A stretch of 60,000 nucleotides of DNA from Owenia fusiformis (taxonomy: Eukaryota > Annelida > Polychaeta > Sabellida > Oweniidae): assembly GCA_903813345.2 (NCBI GenBank), contig CAIIXF020000012.1, forward strand, positions 13,314,932 through 13,374,931. Direction: 5' to 3'. The notes beneath the pieces were generated by a model. It had not been told where the DNA came from and searched no databases. It worked only from the letters and a program-made list of their open reading frames with translations. Every line of letters begins with the position of its first letter. The first letter of the stretch is position 1. Both the position numbers and the translations under genes were made by a program. Shown piece after piece: positions 15,201-27,200 of this stretch.

Positions 15201-18200
15201 AGGTACAATTGCACATCTTAGAAATTTGGGACTTTGTCTTAATAAAAATGTTGCTTGCAAAATGTTCATATTATGTTTAATCATTCTATTTGTATTCCTT
15301 TACATGGCTACACTATTAATATTAGAACGGTGAGGATTCCTTGATTCGCTTTGTTTGCTAAATGCAGAGACAAAATAGAACAAAATCACGTTTCGCTTTC
15401 CAGTCTGGCTTCTAAGAATTCATTGGAAAATACTATCACAATGTTCCCGAATGTTAATAGATACTTAGGTTAGCCTGACATTGGTTGACTACTTAAGGTA
15501 TTAAAAGTTAAAGAGTACAATTTAGTTCTTGTGCTTGAAACTCAACAAAGCACTCCAGATTAATGCAATTACCAAACTTATATCTATGATAGCAGTTTTA
15601 AAGTACCTTTTTAAGTGCTAGGATAATATTAACAAGTTAAGTAGAATCACTAGTGAGATTAATGGCATTGCTTTGTTGAAGACCCGAAAACAGATAAAAC
15701 TTCATTCTTACGAAGCAGTTTCATAGTGCAGATTCAAGAAACCCTTTTTTATAGATTTAAGGTGAACACATTAATCACATAGCTGCTGCAATGCTATACA
15801 TTGAATTAATAAATAAAATTAATTCGTTTTAAATTGTTCTACAAACAAAATCTTCTTTATTCCACCCCTTCTAGATAATTTCACTCTCTACTTGGTATTA
15901 CATCACAGTAATCTTTCCCCCCATTATCACCTCATTATATTAACTCTTTTAAGATCTTTCTGTACCATATTGCACTACTTTTTTCAATTTTCTCGCATAG
16001 CCAATGAGAATTATAGTGAAAAGTTCAACTTTGTCTGTCTGGAAAGTATACACCTTTACAAACAAATAACTCGAGATATGTATACTTTTATCAAGAATTG
16101 AAAGTAACATTTAAGAGAAGTTTTCAATTTGGAATAATTACAAAGAGAAATTAGGAGTTCTTCAAAATGATTGAAAAAAGTTATGATGATTTTACAAGAA
16201 AGCCATTAAATTTTTAGAATTTTCTCTGTCTAAACTAATGAGAGTGTCAGCTTAACTTAACCGAGCCCTAATAACCTTGATTTCGAAATTCAGTGCTATT
16301 CTGACTCAGTCTACGTATAGGTACTGAATAAACTGCGCTAGAACATCTGGTACTGGGTAAGATTAGTAGTATCCCTTCAAATTCTTGTCTAAAATTTTCT
16401 CCTCCCATAGAAAAGGTGCCAGCCCTGATTTTTATTTCTCTTATTACACTTTACCATCATTTAATATTCCATCCGATATATCGTTCTGCCAAAGCTGATC
16501 AGACCTTGGTTCCTTAACAATTTCTTCCCTACCATTCCTAGTTTAACGTCCTCTTTTATTAATTACGCCATTTACTAGGCAATCTTTTATTTTTTCATTT
16601 CATATATATTTATATAGGTTCAATGACCTTATTTCATTACATGTAAAGGTCATAACCTCCCATGGGCCCACGGGCTTATATATCTTATCTTATCTTCTGT
16701 TCATTATCTTATTCTTGTTACTATCTATTTACTTAGCAGTGACATATTTTACCAGATGTCTGGTCTGTCTGCTGTTGTTTGTCATTTTTAGTTGACATTG
16801 TGGCTGGCGACCTATATTTAACTATGTTTAGTCTACACCCACGTACCAGATATTTCACCATCCACTGTCCAGAGCACCAACGCATGGTCAACACAAACTC
16901 GTGTCCAAATACCCATTCTTAAACATTATTCCATTGCACAACAGCTCAACTGATGACAATGCGACAGTACTCTTGGACACCCACCAAAGTTCCAATGCAT
17001 TGTTAACGCAAACTCGTGTCCAAATACCCATTCTTAAACATTATTCCATTGCAGAACAGCTCATTGGATAACAACACACTAGAACTCTGGGACACTCTCC
17101 AATTTTAAATGTAAATTAATTAAATTGAAATTTCCAATCCTGATAATCTTTATTATAACTTAGCTATCATACTTTCTTGGTTTGTAAAGATAGTCGTTAC
17201 TGAAAAACAAACTCTGACGAACAATTCTTTTAGACAAAATTAAGAAAGTGACAGTTCTAATTTCTTTATTAGAATTGCCGTGTCTAGCCCCTGCCTTATT
17301 TATAAAACGCCAGACACCGTGGAAAAGCTCCAATTTACTTTATAAAAACTCATCTCTTTTCCCCCGACAAAGTCAACTTATCAACTAACTTAAATTATTT
17401 CTTTACCACTTAATGTCTATGTATTCTAATTTAATCATTTTCCATTTGAAACAAATGTTCCCGTTGATTTAATGTATCATTCAGATTGTTTCTTTCGCGA
17501 GCGAGCGCAGAATTTTGTTTGTTTTTTTAATTTCATCATTTTCCATTTGAATCAAGTGTTCTCTCTGATGCAGGGTATAATTTAGGTTATTTTTCTCGCG
17601 AAGTCTATGATCTAATTCTTTTATTTTATCAACCCATTCCCTACTCTCGGCATTATATTGATTCTGTAACTCTCTTATCAAAACCTTATGTTCTTCGGCT
17701 TCTGCCCGGAGGTACCCTAACTCATCCCACTTTGTAAGGTCACCCGGGGTATAGGCGGGAGCGCTGGGTGGACTTGTTTCATTATCTTTCTTTTCCCCTT
17801 TACTTGCCCCCTTAAATTCTATTTCACTATCTGTCGAATCTTCTTTTCTCAACCCCTTGAATTCCTTTGCTAGATTACTCAATGATTGATCCATTGTACT
17901 TTTGTATTATTTTTCCACCAAAGTTTTAATTTTAATTTTTATTTGAGCAATTATTTGATCTAAAATATTTATTGACAATTGAGCGTTTATTAATATGACT
18001 GTTACTATAGGGACATCAACTCACCCTTCCTTTGTCTCTCGCCTTTGTCTCTCACTGTTAACCAATATTGTCTTTGGATCTTTAGACTTTCAAAGCCGCG
18101 TCCACGCTTTATTTCTTGGGCGTTCAACCGCACGTTGCACGTTGTCGTTCTGCACGTTGTCGTCTCTGCGCGTTGCCGTCTCTGCTCTCCGTCTGTGCAC

Positions 18201-21200
18201 GTTGTCATTCTGCACGTTGTCGTCTCTACGCGTTGCCGTCTCTGCTCTCCGTCTGTGCACGTTGTCATTCTGCACGCTGTCGTCTCTGTACGTTGACCTC
18301 CTGCGTTGTGTCCGCGATTTCCCAAGTTCGAGATCGTGGCTCAACGGCACCAGTGAAACCTTCTAGGGTTTTATTGTTTTATTGTTTATGGGTTCTGTAT
18401 TATTAATTGTTGAAGTGCTATTACTTTTTTGTGGAATTGTCCTTCAGTTCAGCTGTTGGTGTTTACTAATTATAATGTTCAATGTTCATCCAAACCAAAC
18501 TCCATCACATCAAGTGTAACATAACAAGTCAGTTATTCAGTTCAATCCAAGTATATTGTATAAGAATATTTCTTCCTTTTTAAATCACTAAGTACAAGTT
18601 TATTCAATAGTCTGCTTCAGTTACTTGGCTTCAATCTCTATTCATAGCACCAACTCTTTTTTACAGTCTCAATACTTTGCACAGAACCTGGAACCTGGAA
18701 CCTGGGCCGAGAGATCTTCAGACTTCAGACCTCTCGACCCAGTCTCAGACTCCCACAGAACTCAACTTGGACTCTCTTTTGCAACCAGAACTCCCACAAA
18801 AACCCTATCATCTGTATTTATATCATATTCTAGGCTGTGCTAAATATAACCTCTGCCTTAAGTTTTAGCCAATGAAGGCATTAGGGTTTGAAACTAAGTT
18901 AAAGATGCAGACTTACATCAAAGTTACATACAAGATTATATAGCATGCTACATGCAATAACACAAGTAATATATCATAATTCAACCCCCTCAAAGGGTAA
19001 CAATGGGTATACATAAATAGTGTTATATATTTATCAACGCATATGATATACTTTTTCAAAATCAATAGGTATTTAAGTCCCATTTTATAAGTTGTCATGG
19101 TTACAAGATTCCACTCAAATAAATATAAATAACTTTTCTACTCGGTCATTTTTCTGAAAATGAAAAATTTAAACCGTTGCTTAACAGTCATTTTTAGTCA
19201 TCATTTAAGTTACAGTTTTTGTTACGCAGAATATTGCATACATTCATGGTTGCGCTGTATTTGTGATACGGGTGAATATGCCATACTCACCTGCGGTATA
19301 TGGCATATTCCGCAGGTGAGTATGCCATATTCCGCAGTGAATATGTGATACATTGATTTCAGTGAATACTCAATACTCACCTGCGGAATATGTCATACTC
19401 ACTGTCGGAATTTGCCATATACCACAGGTAAATACAACATATACCGCAGGTGAAAACGTGATACATTAAGCCATGATTTGATTGGTGGGGGGGTAAGTAT
19501 GTCGAGTGCTAATATATGAATCCTGAATTGGTTGAGTAAGTTTATTTCATGAGATTGGTGAGTGATACTTCTGCATAAGTTGATATATTCAATACACTGT
19601 TCTGTTGATTCAGTAATCATTATAATAATTTATAAATTTTTACTCGTTCGTTCACTCAATGCAATAGACAATTGCGTACTTCCGTATCACATTCTCATTG
19701 GTTAGTGTGTATGCCATATAACGCAGGTGAATCTGTCATACACCGCAAGTGAATATGCCATATTCGTTGCGGAATATGACAAATATTTGTATCTTTTTTA
19801 CCGTGTAACAGTTTTTTGTATGAATGAAACAATTAATTTTGAGCAATTTATCAAACTAGAAGTCATTTATCTTGTGGACATATCCTGACTTTTCTGATTT
19901 TGCATTTAGTCCATGGCATGACATCTCTAAGACTTCTGATAAAAGAGCTGGTAGAACATTATAACGCTTCGATATGCGACCTAATATTCACATACCTTAA
20001 TATGTTACATATTTCTTTTCATTCTGGCCGACAAATAAACTCCTTGTTTTTGGGCCTAATTATGCCTATCAATAGCAGTGGTCGAAAATGTAATAAAAAT
20101 ATATTTTTTACATAAGTCATTCTAATATAAAAGCGGTTCATTTATACAGTTTACCTCAAAAGTGCAACAAGGCAAATTAGGAATGAGTTTTCCTATTTTT
20201 GAGGAAAATAGCCTTTAAACTATTGCTAATAAACGTAAAACATCTATTTAAAAATAAGACTTGATTCTCTCTAGCATTTTGTACTTCAAATTGTTCAAAA
20301 ATATTTTACGGCTTGTGTCCTACATAACACATAGACATGCACTGGAATGAAAATTTCAACGCTTTTTGAACCCTTGTGATGACAGGCATATTTCTATCGA
20401 AAGGCCCGAAGCAACTAGTATTCGAATAAAAATAAAACATATACAAGGGGCGATCCATATATTCTGATAAAAATCTCCTCATTTTGTGATTTTTTCACAC
20501 ATCCCTCTCCTTTTTTCAGAAAATGTAGATTATGTAATTACACATACAATGCTAAAATATAATAGCTACATCTTAAATTATTTATGAGATAAGATTGCCA
20601 TGGTAACCTGTATTAAGGATAGGCAGGTCAATTAAATTATTACATATAAAATGTAATAAAAACTTGTTGTTTTAATTATTTCAAAGCATGCGGAAATCAT
20701 GCATTTTTTCTAAAAAGTTTTGGTATTGTTACTCGTTGTTTGTTGCTAAACAAATGCTTCTTTGAGCCCACTATAACATCACAGCAACCCACAATAGCAT
20801 TGTAGGACATAATGGGCCAATTGACAGTACATGTCATGAGACACACCAAAAATCAAAATGTCAGATGAGGTTAATGTGGCTGATGCAGAGTGTGCCATTA
20901 ACATATATACATTAGGGAATACCATTAGATTTTATTTTCTCTCAAGAATATGTAAGAGGACACTGTCAGAGACATACATGGACTCGTTAACCGTATGGAA
21001 AAGGTGTTGTATCTGCATAGAGAATCTATAGGTAGTATTGTAAAGAGGAAGGCATTGTCACTGTTGAAAATCATCCACAATCTGGTTGCAGGAAGAGCTT
21101 GCGGACAGAGAGCTTGCGGACTTCGATAAATTGAGATGTTACTTATGAAAAGATAGCTATCCCACTGTGTAAATTATCAAACAAAGGGTAACAGGGGTAT

Positions 21201-24200
21201 GGAACAATTCAACGAATAGTTGGCAATGACTGGAAGATGCATTTGATCTACTTAAAACAGGTACCGAGGAATGATTAAATCAACAAAGGAGCACGTGGGT
21301 TATCAATTTTCAGAAGGTTATATCTTGGATTATGACTATTTCTGACAATGAAGACAAGTTTATCTTTTAGATCAATTCATTATCTCAAAGAAAATAATAA
21401 TAAAGTCAAACAAACTCGGAGATATTTAACCCATCAACACACTTTTTCAAAGATGTTGACCCCATTTTCACCAAAAATGCAATCATTTTTTACAATGTTT
21501 AATGCATAACTATTCTTTATTTTGATGTATCAAATAGTTCTTGAAAGAAAAACCTAATTGCTTTATGATAAGAGTTCCCCATGTCATTTCTCCATTGAAA
21601 AATCTCATGCTATCCATTGGTTTCAGTTCATTTTGGTCATCCAAATTCAGTATCTTTAAAGTCCCTGGAGCAATCAACTTTTCCTTTTCGGATATCGAAC
21701 ATGTCTCAAAGCACATTCTAATTATGCATTCAACAATATAATAAAAGGTTGCATTTTTGGTGAAAATTAGGTCAACATTTTTGAATAAGTATGTTGATTC
21801 GTCCATTACCTCTTCAATATCGTTTATGTCTGATGAAGTTAATTATCATTATATATACTTTTCTTGAAGATAATGAATGGCTCTAAAAGATACACCCATG
21901 TTCATGATCAGAAAATATTCATAATTTAAGTAAGAATCGTTCGAAATTGTTTGCGATAACCTACGTGCTCCTTTATCTATTTTATACGTTATAATTTAAC
22001 TGACCTGCCTACCCTAAATACAGGTTATCATGGCAACCTTATCTTAAAATTAATTCAATATTTTAGCATCGTATGCGGAATTACATAATCGACATGTTCT
22101 GAAAAAAATGAAAGGGATATGTGAAAAAATCACAAAATTAGAGAGCATTTTTATCAGAATATATGGATCGCCCCTTGTATACAACTCCTTAAATATTATT
22201 TCAAATGTTGCTGCGCTATTGTGTGCTATGGACTCTATGTAGTCCGGAGTGATGCAATATATTTATTCATTTAAACTTGATTAAAATTCTACTTTGATAT
22301 ACATGTACTATATTAGACTATATACGAGACATATACAAAGGAACATTATAAACCAACAATAAGTAATATGAAGGAATCAAGTTGACCTAGCACCCCAAAA
22401 CATGTTATTAAAAAGGATCCACCTTTATTCTTTGAAAATCGATTGCTTAAATTATTTAAAGTTATAAAATCATCTTACTAGTGGGTATCCCTGGTGTTGG
22501 AGCGGCTGTAGAATGTATACGAATGGTTCCACCTGAAACATAAAAGTAATTTGAATTTACACATCTTTAATTAAAATATTTATATTTGATCATATAAATA
22601 AAAAGCGCATAGAATTGTCTGACATATCATAGCCGAGAAACAAAACATCAATAACCAAACATATATCTTTATACATCTATATCATATTTACATTTTAAAC
22701 TACTATTGTAATTATATCATCGTAACCTACAAAGCAAATAATACTTCGGCGTAGGCCTTGAATTTATTTGTTGAAAAGTATAATGAAATAAATATAACCA
22801 AAACTTAAAAATAACCAAACATAAACGATTAAAACCAACTTTGGACTCTGACTACGGCATCGATTAAACCATTTAAAATGTAGATAGACAAAACCATGCG
22901 TAACTGTTCAAATATTGAGTTACATTCAGTGAAGGGCGTGGTTTTTGTTTGATATCTATGACAGGATGTAGTTTTGAATTCTGTCGATAGGGAGAGTACC
23001 TATCGGCCTCGTTCTAGTTTTCTTGTTCATTTTATATTTCTCTACAAGATGTAAGCTCATTTGTATGTAATTCACCTCTGTTTCTGGTAGTTACGCAAGA
23101 GCTAAATAAAGCATCATATTCAAAACTATTTCTGCTAGTGATGTAATTTTGTAAAACTTACTTTGTGGTGTTGTTGCTGCGGTAACCATCGTTGATCCTG
23201 GGGTAGTCTCTGGCGCAACTACAATTATCACATTCAAAAAGATAATCTATGACATGAGTTAAATCAGCTAGAACTTTCAATGGAACTTAATTTGAATCCG
23301 GAAACCATGGTGAATGCAAGATTAGAACTGGCTTGATCTTCGGATTCTACTTTTTAGTAATCGTTACCTCGATTTAGGTTTCATAGCTAGACATACAACA
23401 TAATTTTATTCTTAGTAATCATTTCAAACGTTTTCTTTGTTGTTGCCAAACATACATGTACTCCAATAAGTGGACTGTTTCTTTCCTTAGAATTTTATGA
23501 TTATTTATTAATGATTTACAATGCATCAGCCAAGCCATTGAAAATTGTTGCAAAATTGTAATAACATCATGATAGTACAGAAATAAAAAGTAAATAAAAA
23601 CCATTTCAGTGATACATAATTAACATACGTTTACATTGAGGTGAGTCACCACTCCAAGCACCACTCGGTAGACATTGTCTAACGAAAGCAGTTTGGTAGG
23701 AACCTCCAATAGCCTGTGTAGGTACGTAGCCCGGAATACATCCAAGAACAACACGACTGCCCACCGTTCTGCTTTGTCCCGAAATGTAACCGAATCTCGG
23801 AGCCTCCAGTTTGCGACAACTGGTTGCGTTTAGTGGTTCTTTTAGTTTAAATCAAGAATACAAGATCAGTGAAGATAAACATATACAATTTCAGTGCCAT
23901 TTCATAGAATAGACATATGGTTTGCATATGGCGCATATGTACATGCATATATGTCTCCATACTGATGTATTCAAATATTAACCATTTCGATAACATATAC
24001 AGTATCATCATTCAAAATTAAAATCAGATAGATAATTGGCTAAATTATAATTAAAAAAGAAGACGAAGAATTATATCTAACTACGTCATGTTATGGTTAG
24101 CTTACCCGCCCAAAGAATGCACGTGTAGTTAACGGGTGTGTAGGCGTTAATTACGCTCGTGCAGATGTAAAATTACGCCCGTGCAGACGAAAAATTACGC

Positions 24201-27200
24201 CTGTGTAGGCGTAAATTACGCCCGTGAAGAAGTCAATTCTGCGGGCGTTCAGAATACATTTACAGGCGTGAACTTACGGCGTTAAAATGATTAATTACGG
24301 GCGTTAAGACGGTTATTTTACACGCGCTGAGAAACATCTTCACGCCCATCGAGTTTATTTTTAGCGCCGTAACTTATGAACCAATCAGAACCTTACTTAC
24401 ATAATGATTTAATGCATCCTTGCTAAAAGAGCAACTCCAAGATCCTTGCTCAAGTAAATAACAATATACAGTCAGATCGCTATAAATGTATCCCTCTAAA
24501 GGATGTGTTCAGATACTAGAATTATAGTATCTGATCAACTGCAAATTGACTCTAGACTAAAGCTATATATCCTGCAGATCTGGCATTTTTTGAATATGTA
24601 CTGAAAATGTCAGATGAGCCTATATACCTACATGGGCTCTATCAGAGTATACCTAGCCAACATATGTTCAAATTCGGTGTAAGGGAGATGTGTACTTTTT
24701 GGAATCTTTATGTAGCCGTCTTTATAGTCACATGTTATTTCCAGGAATACATAACTCATTTAATAAATGATATACATCTTTCGCATTTGCACAAATAGTG
24801 CACCGAGATACCCACACTTTTAGCTAGAATGCATTGTATCATCATGTAAGCAAGATGCTGATTGGTTCATAATTCACGGCGCTAAAATGAACCCGACGGG
24901 CGTATAGATGTTTTTCAACGGATGTTAGATAATGTCTTGACACCTGCTATTGAACATTTTAACGCCGTTAGTTTACGCCTGTATTTGTTTTAACGCGTAT
25001 AGAATTCACTTCTTAACGGGCGTAATTAACGCCTTCACGGACGTAATTAACAATTCTACGTCAGAACAATACGATTATATAGTCATACTGATCATGATGA
25101 CGTCAGATTATAGGTTTAAACTATTCATGTTACATGGCTGAAATAATACTTAAGTCTCTGTTATTGTCCCTTTCAATCTAACTTTTATTCGCGAATACAA
25201 CTTTCGGCTGTCGACTACCGGATTAACCTACTATTTTATGACTAACTCATTTAAATATGAATAGAATAGTGGCAAGTACTATTCATATTTAAATGAGTTG
25301 GTCATAAAATAGTAGGTTAATCCGGTAGCCGACAGCTGAAAGTTGCATTCGCGAATACAAGCTTAATTCCAGAAAAGCACTTTGAGAAAGAGCTTAAAGT
25401 TGTTTACCGTACTGGCACACAACACCATATCTTTGCCTCTCACATCCAGTTTCACCAAGCAATGGTCTAAAGTATTTAAGCTCTACACGTGTACTCCACC
25501 ATCCTAAAATGTTGACAATCAACATTATTTGTATCGTTGTTGCCTATGCGCCATGCATCTTTTATAATTACATTCATTATATTTTGATATGTATATACTG
25601 TTAACACTAGACATGATAATCTGTAGCCTATTTTGATAGCAGTGGTATATAGTATAGGATAGACTAACAGCATCATTCTCATAATTACCTTTTTTTAATT
25701 CAGCCTTGACACACCAACTTTCGTTGAACTTCGGTAGATATGTTCGGTCCGCTGGAACAAGTAGAATAACAAAGTTGGGTAAAACTGGTTTTAATCAATT
25801 CGGGTATCAGAAAACATTGCAAACAACGTAAGTTAGGAACAGTATAAAAAGTAGTCTTCAATAAAACTAAGTATACATTTTCGCATTAATGGAATCATAC
25901 GCTGATGAAATGACAGTTCTACAGTCAATAGGATGTCTAGCCATGAGTTTTCAAATGAAGATTCGCTTAACATAATTATCATAATTGAAGAATAGAGACT
26001 CAAAATTAAAACCTGAAAATTGGTCGTATCAAAATATATACACCGATGGAGATACTGATATTACTGTGTATAATGACGTTCCTCCTTAATACAAACTCAA
26101 TTAGAAACCCGCAAAACTTTCGGGTTCATACATACCTATTACCCAATATTTATTTCGTTCTCGTTGTGTCACATCTAAGTGTCTCTGCACTAGTTTTAGA
26201 ATCTCGATGCTGGAAATCACCGCCATTGTAGACTGTTGGTCTTTGCATTTTTTCTTTGCAGCGTCATAACTATAAGCCTGGTCCTCAATAAATTCATAGC
26301 ATATATGTCTATATACTTCCTGTCTGTTTGTTGTCGAACGGCAAAACGAAGTGTCAATATCTAAAAGGAAAATAAACAACGGTACTTTAATCATGACAAT
26401 TGATAACATTTCCTATCTCCATAAAAATGCTGCTACCGTAGTTTAATTATTGAAAATCGTTATAATTTTAATATCCGCTCACTTTTGTAGGTCCATGCAT
26501 CAAAAAACGAACATGCATTTCAAAGTGTTTAACACTGGTACTCACCAGAAATAATCGAGAAATAAAAATATCTTACCGAAAACGAAGCCCGGAAGTTCTT
26601 CCATCTTGTTACGCTAACGTATCGTCAGCGTAACTGGGTGAGTACCAGTGGGTTAAGGACGTGTAGAACGGTTTCAACTTATTAGCGTGACTGGACGGAG
26701 TGGGGGTAAATCGAAAAAGGTTTTAACTTACTACACACTGGTTGATTTCCCGTCCATGTATATTCCCATTCCGATTGACGGTAATAGTATGTGGTCTCTT
26801 TTTTTATACAACTCCTCTTTTGTTCTCCCGCTAATGAAAAGTCCCTGTTGCATGAATAAGATATAGTGATGTTCCAGTCATCTGCTTTGGGGACATAAAC
26901 CTGACCATTAGCGGGTGCTTGAGGCGTTTTACATGATGCTGAAAGTCAAAGGATGGAAATTAATTTAAGATACTATCTTAAGAAAATTAACGATTTTGAA
27001 TATGTATTGTTTATCCCTACATTCAAGTATTTGTATAATTTATTATTTTCCTCTACATTCAAGCAATTGTCTTGAAATCGTTTGCAATATGAATATGTAT
27101 ATTGCTTTATTTGTATCCTTTTATTTATCAAGTTTATAAATTTGCCTTTTACTCCCTAGATATGCTAGTTGTGAATTGGACAAACAAGATTGCAATACAT

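Larger units (their letters stand above)
11939..19002 (-). mobile_element. Complete LTR retrotransposon, non-autonomous, apparently young
   Basis: Two 649-bp direct repeats (11939-12587 and 18354-19002) look identical throughout by eye. They bound 5.77 kb of internal DNA. The element is flanked by a perfect 5-bp duplication ATGGG (11934-11938 and 19003-19007). Orientation is minus. LTRs run TGTTACC...TTTCA in that direction, a tRNA-complementary primer site abuts the 18354 LTR, and a purine tract abuts the 12587 LTR. The only sizeable ORF is a gag-like one at 17481-17894. I see no protease, reverse transcriptase, RNase H or integrase, so it would depend on another element. It sits in the giant intron of gene A, in the same orientation as the gene. 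Confidence 0.92.

Noticed and set aside
18313-18352. Plus-strand GTTCGAGATC...GGCACCA as a tRNA 3' half next to the LTR
   Set aside because: Distance from the TTCGA loop to CCA is too long and the T-stem does not pair; only the 15-nt primer site is supported.
17995-18406. Overlapping 83-123-codon ORFs on both strands, Cys/Arg/Ser-rich
   Set aside because: All are produced by the GC-rich 60-bp tandem repeat; open frames on both strands at once are a repeat by-product.
24074-25065. CTACGTCA direct repeats as an 8-bp hAT target duplication
   Set aside because: The inverted arms do not start cleanly next to the two copies, so the match may be chance.
25408-25488. Alternative acceptor TACTTTAG before ACCATTGC for gene A exon 7
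   Set aside because: It would require a phase-2 junction, which does not match the phase-1 end of the preceding exon.
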